A stretch of DNA of 64,000 nt from an uncultured Vampirovibrio sp. (GCA_910584405.1 CAJUAL010000006.1:1-64000), one strand, 5' to 3'. Shown: positions 50,227 through 60,398, numbered from the stretch's first letter. The notes: generated from the sequence alone by a model not told the origin. Numbers and translations: made by a program.

Positions 50227-52314
50227 CTAAGCTTTAGCGCCTGATTTAGAGATAATTTCTTCTTCGATATTTCTAGGAACTTGTTCGTAGCATTTGAATT
50301 CCATAGAGAATGTACCACGACCTTGAGTGTTAGAACGTAAGTCTGTAGCGTAACCGAACATATTTGCAAGAGGAACTAAAGCTCTAACAATTACGTTACC
50401 TGTGTTACCAACAGGTTCTTGACCTTCAACTCTACCACGTCTTCTTGAAATATCACCGATGATAGTACCTGTAAATTCGTCAGGAATTTCGATTTCAACT
50501 TTCATCATAGGTTCTAGGATACAAGGTTGAGCTTTTTTAGTACCTTCTTTGATAGCCATAGAACCGGCGATTTTGAATGCCATTTCAGAAGAGTCGACTT
50601 CGTGGTATGATCCGTCGTAAAGTTCAACTTTAACGTCAATCATAGGATATCCTGCTAAGATACCGCCTTCAAGAGCTTCTTCCATACCTTTTCTTGCAGG
50701 TTCGATGTATTCTTTAGGAATAGCACCACCGACGATTTTGTTTTCAAATACAAAACCGGCATTTTCTTCAGCAGGAGAAATTCTGATTTTAACGTGACCG
50801 TATTGACCTTTACCACCTGATTGACGAGCGAATTTAGAATCTTGATCAGCGTTTCCGCGGATTGTTTCACGGTAAGCAACTTGAGGTTTACCGATGTTAG
50901 CTTCAACTTTGAATTCTCTCATCATACGGTCAACAATGATATCAAGGTGAAGTTCACCCATACCTGAAATGATTGTTTGACCTGTTTCTTCATCAGATTT
51001 AACACGGAATGAAGGATCTTCTTCAGCAAGTTTTTGAAGAGCGATACCCATTTTATCTTGGTCAGCTTTTGTTTTTGGTTCAATAGCAACTGAGATAACC
51101 GGTTCAGGGAAAGTCATTCTTTCTAAGATGATAGGTGCTTTTTCATCACATAATGTGTCACCTGTTGTAGTATCTTTCAAACCAACAGCTGCGCAGATAT
51201 CACCTGCGTAAACTTCTGATTCTTCTTGTCTTTGGTCTGCGTACATACGAACCAATCTTGAGATACGTTCTTTTTTACCGTTAGTAGAGTTTAGAACGTA
51301 TGAACCTGAAGTAATTACACCTGAATATACTCTTAAGAAAGTTAAACGACCAACAAACGGGTCAGTCATAACTTTGAATGATAAAGCTGAGAATGGTTCA
51401 GAATCAGATGAATGACGTTCTGTTTTAGTACCGTCTTCTAATTCACCTTCAATAGCTTTAACATCAACAGGTGATGGCATATAGTCAACAACATTGTTTA
51501 ACAATAATTGAACACCTTTGTTTTTGAATGCTGTACCACAGCAAACCGGAACGATTTTGTTATCACAAACTGCTTTTCTTAATACAGCTTTTAATTCATC
51601 AACTGTGATTGAATCAGGATCTTCGAAGAATTTTTCCATTAAAGCGTCATCTTCAGATGCGATAGCTTCAACCATTGCATCGTGATATTCTTTAGCTTTT
51701 TCAGCTAATTCAGCAGGAATATCTTCTTCTCTGATATCAGTACCTAAGTCGTTAGTATAGATTTCAGCTTTCATTGTCATTAAGTCAATTAAGCCTGTGA
51801 ATTGATCTTCAGCACCGATAGGTAATTGGATAGGAACAGCGTTAGCGCCTAATCTGTTTTTGATTTGGTCAACTACACGGTAGAAATCTGCACCTGTTCT
51901 GTCCATTTTGTTAACGAAAACCATACGAGGAACTTCGTAACGGTTAGCTTGGCGCCAAACTGTTTCAGATTGAGATTGAACACCGCCAACTGCACAGAAT
52001 ACAGCAACAACACCGTCTAAAACACGAAGAGAACGTTCAACTTCGATAGTGAAGTCAACGTGGCCCGGGGTGTCGATGATGTTGATTTGGTGGTTTTTCC
52101 AAGTAGCTGTTACAGCTGCTGATTGGATTGTAATACCACGTTCTTTTTCTTGTTCCATAAAGTCTGTTACTGCTGCACCATCGTGAGTCTCACCGATTTT
52201 GTGAGTTTTACCTGTGTAAAACAAGATACGTTCTGTTGTTGTTGTTTTACCGGCGTCGATGTGGGCTGCAATACCAATGTTTCTGATTTTTTCCAATGGA
52301 GTTTTTCTAGCCAT
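50227..52314 (-). CDS. fusA: Elongation factor G
   Basis: 695 residues, full length. G1 AHIDAGKTTTTE, G3 IDTPGHVDF, G4 FVNKMDRTG and the later RQSGGKGQYGHV mark it. It drives ribosomal translocation using GTP. It stands as a single gene here, not in the rpsL-rpsG-tuf cluster. Strong codon bias. Confidence 0.98.
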   Translation of the reverse strand: MARKTPLEKIRNIGIAAHIDAGKTTTTERILFYTGKTHKIGETHDGAAVTDFMEQEKERGITIQSAAVTATWKNHQINIIDTPGHVDFTIEVERSLRVLDGVVAVFCAVGGVQSQSETVWRQANRYEVPRMVFVNKMDRTGADFYRVVDQIKNRLGANAVPIQLPIGAEDQFTGLIDLMTMKAEIYTNDLGTDIREEDIPAELAEKAKEYHDAMVEAIASEDDALMEKFFEDPDSITVDELKAVLRKAVCDNKIVPVCCGTAFKNKGVQLLLNNVVDYMPSPVDVKAIEGELEDGTKTERHSSDSEPFSALSFKVMTDPFVGRLTFLRVYSGVITSGSYVLNSTNGKKERISRLVRMYADQRQEESEVYAGDICAAVGLKDTTTGDTLCDEKAPIILERMTFPEPVISVAIEPKTKADQDKMGIALQKLAEEDPSFRVKSDEETGQTIISGMGELHLDIIVDRMMREFKVEANIGKPQVAYRETIRGNADQDSKFARQSGGKGQYGHVKIRISPAEENAGFVFENKIVGGAIPKEYIEPARKGMEEALEGGILAGYPMIDVKVELYDGSYHEVDSSEMAFKIAGSMAIKEGTKKAQPCILEPMMKVEIEIPDEFTGTIIGDISRRRGRVEGQEPVGNTGNVIVRALVPLANMFGYATDLRSNTQGRGTFSMEFKCYEQVPRNIEEEIISKSGAKA

Positions 52315-52477
52315 TTTTCTTTTTCCTTTTTTTATTTATATGTGTACATCGCTATTTTATATTTAGCCTCACAAGAATTATCCCATAAACATGATATTTT
52401 TCAAATATATTCTAATTTTAATTGATATAATTTTTAAATGTGCTATTATATAGATAGGTAAAGCAAGGGAGCTTTTT

Positions 52478-53644
52478 ATGGAATTGAAAGAATTAAGAAA
52501 AACAAACGAATTGGTTGACTTATTTTGCACTATGGCAGAAATTCCGTCACCGTCGTTAAAAGAAGAAAAAATTATTGAATGGATTTGTGATTATTGTAAT
52601 CAAAACGGATTAAAATATGAAACTGATGATTACAAAAATGTTTATATAAATGTTCCGGCAACTGATGATAGTAAAGAACCTGTTTTATTATCTTCACATA
52701 TGGATGTTATCGGTGATGATTCTCCGATTATTGCACGTTTAGAAGGCGATTTGATTAAGGCAAATGACAGAACCTTAGGTGCTGATGATAAGGCAGGAAT
52801 TGCTAACGCACTTTATTTTGCAAAAGAATTGAATAAACGTACCGATTTAAAACATGGCGGATTGGAAATTCTCTTTACAAGAGATGAAGAAAACGGCATG
52901 ACGGGGATTAAAAATGCTGATTTTTCAAGATTAAAGTCTAAATATGTTTTGGTGTTAGACAGTGATGCATTAGGTCAGTGTTTGATTGCCGGAGCTAGTT
53001 ATGTAACTGTTGATTTGAGAGTGAAAGCCTTTAAAGGCGGTCATTCAGGAAATGATATCGGAGATTCAACAAGAGAAAATGCTGCAAAACTTATTGCGGA
53101 TTTAGTTTCCGTAATGCCTCAGGGTGTTTTCTATTCAGAAAACGGACAGGTTGTAACTTCTTGCAATTTAGGCGGTATTTCAGCAGGTGATGTTAATGTA
53201 ACAAATATTATCAATACTGATGCAAGAGCAACTTATTCTATCAGAAGTTCAAATAAGGAAAAAGAAAATGAACTTATTGAAACAATGAAATGCGCAGTTG
53301 AAGCGTTTAACAGTGAATATGATGAAGATGTTGCCAGAGCTGAAATTACTTTTGTTGAAAAGATGCCTATGTTTGAAAAAAATGAAGATGAATATCTTCC
53401 GATTTTGTTTGAAACAGCGGCTAAAAAAGTCGGAGTTGAACCTGAAATTTCAACGTTCCACGCAGGGGCTGAAACTCATATTTATGCAAACAGGGTTAAC
53501 GCAAACGGTGAAAAATTCTCACCATATCTTTTGGGTCTTGCGACAGTTTGCAATATGCACTCTGATAAAGAATATGTAGATTATAAGACGATGCTCAAAG
53601 GTCAGGAAATTCTAAAAGAGCTTTTTGAAGCTTATAACAAATAA
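52478..53644 (+). CDS. M20-family metallopeptidase (peptidase T-like)
   Basis: 388 residues. Zinc-site motifs SSHMDVIGDD, RTLGADDKAGIA, FTRDEENGMTG and the late HAGAETHIY are those of di-zinc M20 aminopeptidases. A dimerisation (lid) domain lies between about 180 and 300. It removes N-terminal residues from tripeptides or other small peptides. AAGGGAG precedes the ATG. Terminator follows at 53655. Confidence 0.88.
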   Translation: MELKELRKTNELVDLFCTMAEIPSPSLKEEKIIEWICDYCNQNGLKYETDDYKNVYINVPATDDSKEPVLLSSHMDVIGDDSPIIARLEGDLIKANDRTLGADDKAGIANALYFAKELNKRTDLKHGGLEILFTRDEENGMTGIKNADFSRLKSKYVLVLDSDALGQCLIAGASYVTVDLRVKAFKGGHSGNDIGDSTRENAAKLIADLVSVMPQGVFYSENGQVVTSCNLGGISAGDVNVTNIINTDARATYSIRSSNKEKENELIETMKCAVEAFNSEYDEDVARAEITFVEKMPMFEKNEDEYLPILFETAAKKVGVEPEISTFHAGAETHIYANRVNANGEKFSPYLLGLATVCNMHSDKEYVDYKTMLKGQEILKELFEAYNK

Positions 53645-53654
53645 ATCAATTAAT

Positions 53655-53686
53655 GGCACTCTGTCGTGGTATGGAGTGCCTTTTTT
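53655..53686 (+). terminator. Terminator after the M20 peptidase
   Basis: GGCACTC/GAGTGCC stem, 12-base loop, six T. Confidence 0.8.
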
Positions 53687-53693
53687 GATATAT

Positions 53694-55649
53694 TTACCCC
53701 TCCTTTAAAATATTTTCGTATTTTGATAAATTATCAATAATTTCTTGTACATTTTCTGGGTTATTTGGAGAAATTTCATTATCGCTTAATCCTGCCTGGT
53801 GAGCTTTTTTAACATTTTCAAAATCGGATTTTGCCTGTACTGCCATTTTTAAAATTTCAGGCATATTTAATGCTGTCGGGTTTTCGCTTGCAAGGTTATC
53901 ATAATAGGAGTCTTCGTAATCCTTGTTCAAACGAAGTTTCCAGTTTGTGTTATTTTCTTCGCCCGCGACATTGTATCTTTTATCTATTCCGAAAAAGTCG
54001 GCAAATGAAATTTGAACTTTTTTACAGGTTAAGAACAGTTCTGCAAATTTTGCTTTTACTCTTTCCATATCATTTTTGTCAATTTTTTCACAGAATGCGT
54101 TGCGTTGTTCTGCTCTTTTCGGGTTAGAGTTTAGTAAACCTGCAAGATAGAAAATATTCCAAGCATCATTCTTTCTTACCCAATCTTGTTTTATCATATT
54201 ATTGGCAGGGGTTGAATCGTGTGAACCTATAAGTCCCCAGTTTTCACTATCTCTGAGTTTTTCTCCGCGCATATATTCAAGCTGGGTTATTCCCGGTAAA
54301 TTATGCCGATTATGGTAAATCTCTTTAAAAGTCGGAGTTTCAGTAACTAAATCTTCCCAAACAGGTTGGTTTTGATTTAGCCCGTGTTCTTCAAGTGTAG
54401 GTAAAATGATTTCATCCAAAATCCGTTTATAATTGCCGTTAGGGTCAATGTTTGGAATATTTGAGATGTTATCTCCTTTAAATTGACTTAAATCAATACT
54501 TTCACCGACAACTTTAACAGATTTTTCATCATATATGTACGGGTCGATTAAGCCTAACGCGTGATCTATACGTATGTTTTCGCAATCTTCCAAAGCATCA
54601 TCAAGTTTTTTCTTTAAATAAGTTCCCGCATCTCCCAAGCTTCCGTCTGAATTAAATAATTTTTTAGGGTTTAATACAGGGATTTCCCATAATTGCGGTC
54701 CGTATTTTCCACCATAAGGACAACCCATTTTATAATCCTCTAAGAATAAATCTTGATTTGCCCACTCATCAGATCTTGAAAATCCTACAAGTAAGTCATT
54801 TATGTATTTGAAATTTAAATCTTTACGAAACTCTTTGTTTTCTTTTATTTGTTTATCTACAAGGAATTGAGAAAATATGTAATCTTCAAAATCTTCTTTG
54901 TGTCTGGTTGTTAATTTTTTGTATCTTGAGATTGAGGTTTGGTCTGCTGATTCTAAATTTCTGATTAAATTTTTATCAATATCGTCCCATTTTCTAAAAT
55001 TAGGGGTCGCGTATATTTTAGATAAAATATCAAATAATGCGTCTTTATATACGAGATTCCCTTTTTTCGCTTTAAATTTATCAAATTCTTTATTTAATTT
55101 AACAGCTGCAGGGTCATTTTGTTGTAGTTTTTCTTTAAAATTTTTGTTTGCTATACGTATTAAGTACTTATGATTAGAAAATGCTTCCTGAAAAAGCGAG
55201 TTTGAATAATTATCGTCGCTTTTTTGTACTTCGTTTGCAACTTCTTTTATATCGTCTTCCGTTAAAATATTTGCATATTTGTCTTTTGTTAGCTGTTCAA
55301 AGTCTAAGAATAAATTATTTTTTGTAGAAATTGTTGATTGATAAGGAGAACGATGCTGGGTATCTCTTATTACTCCGATAGGTCCTAATTGATTTGAGTT
55401 AAATCCGTGTAGAATTTCGAAAGGAATAAGGTTTGCTGCAACCGTTCCAAACGGAGAACCTGCACCTGTATCGTATTTTGCTTCAGGGTAGCTTGTTCCA
55501 TGTAAAATCATTGCAACTTCTTCTGTGCCGAGATATTTAAGAGCCGGACGAATTGCATTGGTATTGTAATCTTTTTCTTCTGATTTTGTAAGTTTTCTGC
55601 CAAAATAAGTGTTTTTTTGATTTACTGAATTAATTCCGTAAATTTGCAT
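53694..55649 (-). CDS. malQ: 4-alpha-glucanotransferase with N-terminal leader
   Basis: 651 residues. GH77 motifs: LDFEQLTKD near 115, ENIRIDHALGL (nucleophile Asp), QPVWEDLVTETPTF (acid/base Glu) and LIGSHDSTPANNM (transition-state Asp). It transfers alpha-1,4-glucan chains in glycogen or maltodextrin use. It starts MQIYGINSVNQKNTYFGRK, a leader of the type seen on effector-like proteins here, and is longer than typical MalQ. No glycogen genes adjoin it. Confidence 0.85.
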   Translation of the reverse strand: MQIYGINSVNQKNTYFGRKLTKSEEKDYNTNAIRPALKYLGTEEVAMILHGTSYPEAKYDTGAGSPFGTVAANLIPFEILHGFNSNQLGPIGVIRDTQHRSPYQSTISTKNNLFLDFEQLTKDKYANILTEDDIKEVANEVQKSDDNYSNSLFQEAFSNHKYLIRIANKNFKEKLQQNDPAAVKLNKEFDKFKAKKGNLVYKDALFDILSKIYATPNFRKWDDIDKNLIRNLESADQTSISRYKKLTTRHKEDFEDYIFSQFLVDKQIKENKEFRKDLNFKYINDLLVGFSRSDEWANQDLFLEDYKMGCPYGGKYGPQLWEIPVLNPKKLFNSDGSLGDAGTYLKKKLDDALEDCENIRIDHALGLIDPYIYDEKSVKVVGESIDLSQFKGDNISNIPNIDPNGNYKRILDEIILPTLEEHGLNQNQPVWEDLVTETPTFKEIYHNRHNLPGITQLEYMRGEKLRDSENWGLIGSHDSTPANNMIKQDWVRKNDAWNIFYLAGLLNSNPKRAEQRNAFCEKIDKNDMERVKAKFAELFLTCKKVQISFADFFGIDKRYNVAGEENNTNWKLRLNKDYEDSYYDNLASENPTALNMPEILKMAVQAKSDFENVKKAHQAGLSDNEISPNNPENVQEIIDNLSKYENILKEG

Positions 55650-55805
55650 AAAATATCCCTTTAATTTTGCTTAACTCCTTTATTTATAGTATTACAAAGT
55701 TGAAAAATAAAAAATTTTGTTATACTTTTGTTACAAAATTACATATTTTTTAATTTTTTTAGTAAAATAGTGTATATTATTGGAGTTAGGTCTAGGGGTA
55801 AAAAT

Positions 55806-57488
55806 ATGAAATATGAAAATGTACTTTCCTTGTTGGAAGAAATTACTATTAACAATGGTGAAAAAGTTTCTTTGGGAATTAAGACAAAATGGGGTTGGAA
55901 CGAGTTTACATATAAAGGTTTAGGATTACTGTCAAGACGCTTGGGGGCATATTTGATTGAAGATTTAAAAGTTCAGCGCGGTGACAGGCTTGCTATTCTG
56001 TCAGAATCAAAACCGGAATACGGCGCTTGTGTATTTGGCTCTGTGTTGGCAGGAATGACCACTGTACCTTTAGACAATAAATTAACAATATTTGAAATGT
56101 TTTCAATTCTATCTGATTGTGAACCTTCTGTAATTTTGTGTTCAAGTTCATATATTGAAAAAGCTAAAGAATTAAGAAATAAAATTCCGTCAATTAAACA
56201 TATAATCCTTATGGATTCATCTGTTTATGAAGACAGTAATATTCCGAGTTTATATTCACTCCCTGAAAATTATAATTCAAAATGGAGAAGACGTCCGCTA
56301 AGTGCTACTGCGTTTATTATTTATACGTCAGGTACAACAGGTGCTCCTAAGGGGGTTGAAATTACGTTTAAAAATATGCTTTCTCAAATGCATGATTTGC
56401 GTATCGCGTTAAAACAAATTCTTGGTGAAGACAAAGATATGAGAATGCTTTCAATTCTTCCGATGAATCATTTGTTTGAATTGACTGTCGGATTTTTTAT
56501 ATTCCTTCATCACGGATATTCCATTCATTATCCTCAAAGTTTAAAACCTAAAGATATTATGGATGTGATGACAGAGAAAAAAGTTCGGTTTATGATTACG
56601 GTACCTGCATTTTTGAAACTTTTGAAATCTTCAATTGAATCAGAAATTAATAAAAAATCACCTTTGGTTAAAAATATTTTTAAATTAAGTTTAAGTTTTG
56701 CGAAACTTTTACCGTTAAAGATGAGAAAATATTTATTTAAACCAATTCATGCAAAATTTGGCGGAGAGTTTTTCGGATGTATTACCGGTGGTGCACCGCT
56801 TGATCCTATTGTGGGCGATTTCTTTGAAAATATCGGTATAAGAATTTATCAGGGTTACGGTTTGTCTGAAACAAGTCCTGTTGTTGCTGTAAACCGAGGT
56901 AAGTATTTTGATAACAAATCTGTCGGACCGGTTTTGGATTCGTATGAAGCTAAAATTGATGAAACAACAGGAGAGCTTTTGTTAAGAGGTCCTTCTGTAA
57001 TGAAAGGGTATTATAAGCGTGAAGATTTAACTTCTGAAGTTTTAGAATCTAACGGTTGGCTTCATACAGGTGATATTGCAAAAATTAATAAACACGGGCT
57101 TGTTTATATTACCGGTAGAATTAAAAATATGATTGTACTTTCAGGCGGTAAAAAGGTCTTTCCTGAAGAAGTTGAAACAGTGTTAGAACAAAGTAAGAAT
57201 TTTGCAGAAGTCTGTGTTTCAGGCATGGCAAGAAGTTTTGGAGAAAAAGACGGTTGTGAAGAAATTGTTGCTATAATAGTTCCGACTGCTGATTTTGCAC
57301 AAAATTTTAAAGATTTTTCTCAAATGGAAATTGCGGTGAAAGATGAGGTTAAAAAATTATCTACACAATTAGCGCCTTATAAACGTCCAATTAATATTGT
57401 GGTGCGAGAAGAAAGTTTACCGAGAACGACTACAAGAAAATTAAAACGTACTGAAATTAAAAAAATTCTTTGTGAGTGTTCCAAATAA
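55806..57488 (+). CDS. Long-chain acyl-CoA ligase / AMP-binding protein
   Basis: 560 residues from ATG 55806 (AGGGGT 7 bases upstream). The P-loop IIYTSGTTGAPKGVE near 175, GYGLSETSP, TGDIAKINKHG and the C-terminal Lys region TTRKLKRTEIKK match the ANL superfamily, fatty-acyl branch. It activates fatty acids with ATP for lipid synthesis or breakdown. Standalone gene. Confidence 0.9.
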   Translation: MKYENVLSLLEEITINNGEKVSLGIKTKWGWNEFTYKGLGLLSRRLGAYLIEDLKVQRGDRLAILSESKPEYGACVFGSVLAGMTTVPLDNKLTIFEMFSILSDCEPSVILCSSSYIEKAKELRNKIPSIKHIILMDSSVYEDSNIPSLYSLPENYNSKWRRRPLSATAFIIYTSGTTGAPKGVEITFKNMLSQMHDLRIALKQILGEDKDMRMLSILPMNHLFELTVGFFIFLHHGYSIHYPQSLKPKDIMDVMTEKKVRFMITVPAFLKLLKSSIESEINKKSPLVKNIFKLSLSFAKLLPLKMRKYLFKPIHAKFGGEFFGCITGGAPLDPIVGDFFENIGIRIYQGYGLSETSPVVAVNRGKYFDNKSVGPVLDSYEAKIDETTGELLLRGPSVMKGYYKREDLTSEVLESNGWLHTGDIAKINKHGLVYITGRIKNMIVLSGGKKVFPEEVETVLEQSKNFAEVCVSGMARSFGEKDGCEEIVAIIVPTADFAQNFKDFSQMEIAVKDEVKKLSTQLAPYKRPINIVVREESLPRTTTRKLKRTEIKKILCECSK

Positions 57489-57568
57489 TTTTTTTGATGT
57501 AGAATAAATTGTGCAGGAATGATTCTTGTATAAAAAATTGAGTAAGTAGTGTTGCAGTCGGCAACATT

Positions 57569-57700
57569 ATTTACCCCCCCCGGGATGTAGCACTCTGCCG
57601 AGGGAAAATGATTAAGTATCATTTTACCGAGAGGGGTAGCGCACCGCCGAAAACGACAGTTTTCGGATAGGGAGCTAACAAGCAAAACCAATACAATTTA
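57569..57700 (+). repeat. tRNA-Pro-like remnant with two perfect hairpins
   Basis: TATTTACCC...CGGGATGTAGC at 57569-57591 repeats the 5' flank and first bases of tRNA-Pro (57741-57761). It is then broken by hairpins AAAATGAT/ATCATTTT (57605-57625) and CCGAAAAC/GTTTTCGG (57647-57666), with GGTAGCGCAC between them, like a displaced D arm. Confidence 0.5.
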
Positions 57701-57750
57701 ATAAATACCGTGTAAATAGTGAGGTAGATAGAAAACCTGCTATTTACCCT

Positions 57751-57824
57751 CGGGATGTAGCGCAGCTTGGTAGCGCACTTCGTTCGGGACGAAGGGGCCG
57801 CAGGTTCAAATCCTGTCATCCCGA
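57751..57824 (+). tRNA. tRNA-Pro (anticodon CGG)
   Basis: Acceptor CGGGATG/CATCCCG, anticodon stem CTTCG/CGAAG around TTCGGGA, T arm CAGGTTCAAATCCTG. No CCA encoded. Confidence 0.96.
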
Positions 57825-57831
57825 TATTTAA

Positions 57832-57857
57832 AAAGACTCCAAAAGGAGTCTTTTTTG
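57832..57857 (+). terminator. Terminator after tRNA-Pro
   Basis: AAAGACTCC/GGAGTCTTT stem, four-base loop, T run. Confidence 0.85.
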
Positions 57858-57973
57858 TTATAGGATGTCAGGATTACATCCTGAGCACGCACGCGATTTT
57901 TAACGCTTACGCTAAAAATCAGCTGGCTGCATACCTTTCTCGTACGGCTCATTCTTCACCTACGATATCGGTA

Positions 57974-58014
57974 TCATCCCGATATTTAAAAAAACTCCGA
58001 AATGAGTCTTTTTT
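57974..58014 (+). repeat. Second copy of the tRNA-Pro 3' end and terminator
   Basis: 41 bp matching 57816-57856 with three mismatches. Between the copies lie hairpins TCAGGAT/ATCCTGA and GATTTTTA/TAAAAATC. The layout looks like an integration scar or small repeat element at the tRNA 3' end. Confidence 0.6.
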
Positions 58015-58057
58015 GATATCGGCTGTCAGGAGGGATAAAGTTAGTATGCAAGCGGAT

Positions 58058-58771
58058 TTACCAGTAATTTATTTTATTTTCCATCATTATTTTACCGCTG
58101 CATGACCAGCCGGATTGGTTTATATTTTTATTACAATTATTGTTGAGTTCGCTTTTTGTTGTAAATCTTGTTGACCACCAACCTCCATAAAATGGTAAAA
58201 GTTGATTATTGTCATCTATGTAAAAGAAAAATAAATCATATCCTAAACGATTCGGGCCTGTTGGATTTCCGTTAATGTCAACCATAACCAGTCTTTTCCC
58301 TCCATAATTACTAAACCCGATACAGACTCCATTGTTTAGTTCAAAGGAAGGTTGCCCTGTTAGCGGAGTTGACATACCTTGCTCCATTTTATTTTGGTGT
58401 AAGAACCTGTAACCTATTTCAGGATGTTGTTTTGTAAAACCGATTCTGTTATTTTTATCAAAACATAATGAATCTCTACCTGTTCCTACTAAATCTTTGC
58501 TAGTATATTTTTTCGCTGTTTGAAAATATTTAGCCAGAGTATCCACAACTTCATCTCTGTTATTCCAATTATTCCCGAGTGAAGCTATATCAATATCGTC
58601 TGATGCTGTACGTAATGCTTGTTGTAAGGTTGAATATACTTTTTTAAATTGGGTTACTGTTTGTGTTTTTTGATATTTTTGTATCAGTGCGGGTATTGTT
58701 AGTGCAGATATAACACTGATAATCCCAAGGGTTATCAAAATCTCAGATAATGTGAATGCTTTAATTCTCAT
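58058..58771 (-). CDS. Prepilin-like protein
   Basis: 237 residues. N terminus MRIKAFTLSEILITLGIIS followed by a hydrophobic helix and ALIQKYQKTQTVTQFKKVYS, the usual pilin alpha-1 helix. The globular part has DLFFFYIDDNNQLLPFYGG and two Cys near the end. The cleavage position has Ala before Phe. Divergent from the small HTH gene at 58877 across a long palindrome. Confidence 0.85.
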   Translation of the reverse strand: MRIKAFTLSEILITLGIISVISALTIPALIQKYQKTQTVTQFKKVYSTLQQALRTASDDIDIASLGNNWNNRDEVVDTLAKYFQTAKKYTSKDLVGTGRDSLCFDKNNRIGFTKQHPEIGYRFLHQNKMEQGMSTPLTGQPSFELNNGVCIGFSNYGGKRLVMVDINGNPTGPNRLGYDLFFFYIDDNNQLLPFYGGWWSTRFTTKSELNNNCNKNINQSGWSCSGKIMMENKINYW

Positions 58772-58790
58772 AGTACCTCACTTAAACATT

Positions 58791-58828
58791 TGATTAACAT
58801 GTAAATTAAATAATTCGCATGTTAATCA
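58791..58828. promoter_or_regulatory. Inverted repeat between prepilin and HTH genes
   Basis: TGATTAACATG (58791-58801) and CATGTTAATCA (58818-58828) are perfect 11-bp arms with a 16-bp spacer, centred in the 105-bp divergent gap. Good candidate operator for the product of 58877. Confidence 0.7.
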
Positions 58829-58876
58829 ATTAATAATATATTTTATTATAAAAGTCAAGATTACTATAATTAAGGT

Positions 58877-59086
58877 ATGCAGATTAGAGAGAAAATAAAA
58901 TCACTTTTAGCGTTGAAATGTATAACAATAACAAAACTGGCGGAGTTAATGACGGAAAAAACCGGAGAAAAATATACCTTTCAACGAATATCGCACAAAT
59001 TAAGATTAAACAGAATTACACTGGCTGAGGCTTATATTATTGCAGATATTTTGGGGTATGATTTAGAGTTTATCGAAAGAAAATAA
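58877..59086 (+). CDS. Small HTH protein divergent from a prepilin gene
   Basis: 69 residues, one Cro-like HTH (MQIREKIKSLLALKCITITK, then RISHKLRLNRITLAEAYIIA and DILGYDLEFIERK). Similar in size and plan to the 75-residue protein at 63515. It is likely to bind the 11-bp inverted repeat upstream and to regulate the prepilin gene and itself. Confidence 0.75.
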   Translation: MQIREKIKSLLALKCITITKLAELMTEKTGEKYTFQRISHKLRLNRITLAEAYIIADILGYDLEFIERK

Positions 59087-59111
59087 ATTTTATGTTAAAA
59101 TATTCATAAAT

Positions 59112-60398
59112 ATGAAAAAGATTTTATTGTTTTTGAGCTTAATACTTATTCCAACGGCATCTTTTGGGATAGAAGATGTTAAAAAAGTTTATTTACAAGA
59201 AGCTATTAATGTTGCGTTAGAAAATAACATCGATTTACAGGCTGCAAAGCTTGAAATAAATATTGCCAAAAATAATATAAAATCAGCTAACAGATTGCAA
59301 AATCCTGCCGTAGAAACTTTATTCTATGCGGGGGCTGCTCCGTGGAGTGAACCCAGACAGATAGGGTTAAGTCAGACTGTCGAAATTGCTAAAAGAAGTG
59401 CTCGTAAAAAACTTGCTCAATCAAGTTTTGAACTGGTTGAGAAAAATGTTGATTATACAAAATTTGACTTAAAAATGGATGTTCGTGAAGCTTATATTAA
59501 CTTAGTTGCAGAAAAATCCGTATTGGAAACTCTAAAACAACAGCAAGTGCTTCAAGAGGAGTTATTGAAAATTGCAAAACAGCGTGCAAAATCAGGTAAC
59601 GTTCCGCAAATAGATGTTATCCAAGCCGAGATTGCTCTTAATCAATTGATTACTCAGGTAAACAGTGCAAGAACCAATGTGAAAAGTGCTTTGGCAAATT
59701 TTAACAAAATTATCAATACTCCTCAAAATTTCATGTACGATAGTATGGATAACATATTTGATGAAGAAAATAACTTTGAGGAAATGCTTACTCCTTCTCC
59801 GTTAACAAATTTTCCAAATGTTTCTGAGATATTGCAAAGGGCTTTAAACAACAGGTATGATATTTTAATTGCAAAACAGGAAATAGATGTTGCCGAGAAA
59901 AATTTGTCAGTGGTTGCAAGACAAAAAATCCCCGATATTGCACTAAGCGGCGGTTATGCATATCAAAATGCGAAACATACGGAAGACGGAAGATTTAACA
60001 GCGGGGCTTATTTTAGTGCAAATGTGGTTAATATTCCTCTTTTTTATAATTATTCTCCGGAAATTCAAAATTCGGCATTAAAACTTCAGCAGGCTGAATT
60101 AAAGTATAATTCCATAAAAAATAAAGCTGAAAATGATATAACATCTGCCTATGACAAGTTTTTAACATCTGCTGAAAATTTGAATTATTACGAATCAAAG
60201 ATTTTAACAAATTCTGAAGAATTAATTGATGTTTCGAAGCAAGCTTATGAACATGGCAAGTCTGATATTACATCTTTAATTGTTATGAAGCAATCATATA
60301 AATCTATTGTTATCGGTTATACTTACGCTTTAGCCGAATATTATAACAGTTGGACTGCGTTTTTGCGTGAAGTTAATGATGAAAACTTTATGCTTTAG
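59112..60398 (+). CDS. TolC-family outer membrane protein
   Basis: 428 residues. Signal peptide (ILLFLSLILIPTASFG) and two outer-membrane-efflux repeats: AINVALENNIDLQAAKLEI and later LQRALNNRYDILIAKQEID, with coiled-coil helices between. It resembles CzcC-like exit ducts. Inner-membrane pump partners are not next to it. It implies an outer membrane. It starts 25 bp after the HTH gene without a strong RBS. Confidence 0.88.
   Translation: MKKILLFLSLILIPTASFGIEDVKKVYLQEAINVALENNIDLQAAKLEINIAKNNIKSANRLQNPAVETLFYAGAAPWSEPRQIGLSQTVEIAKRSARKKLAQSSFELVEKNVDYTKFDLKMDVREAYINLVAEKSVLETLKQQQVLQEELLKIAKQRAKSGNVPQIDVIQAEIALNQLITQVNSARTNVKSALANFNKIINTPQNFMYDSMDNIFDEENNFEEMLTPSPLTNFPNVSEILQRALNNRYDILIAKQEIDVAEKNLSVVARQKIPDIALSGGYAYQNAKHTEDGRFNSGAYFSANVVNIPLFYNYSPEIQNSALKLQQAELKYNSIKNKAENDITSAYDKFLTSAENLNYYESKILTNSEELIDVSKQAYEHGKSDITSLIVMKQSYKSIVIGYTYALAEYYNSWTAFLREVNDENFML

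Noticed and set aside
50655..50906. Extra ORFs within fusA
   Set aside because: Other frames of a highly conserved gene.
57377..57819. Minus-strand ORFs over the acyl-CoA ligase end and tRNA-Pro
   Set aside because: Overlap a strong gene and a tRNA; no start signals.
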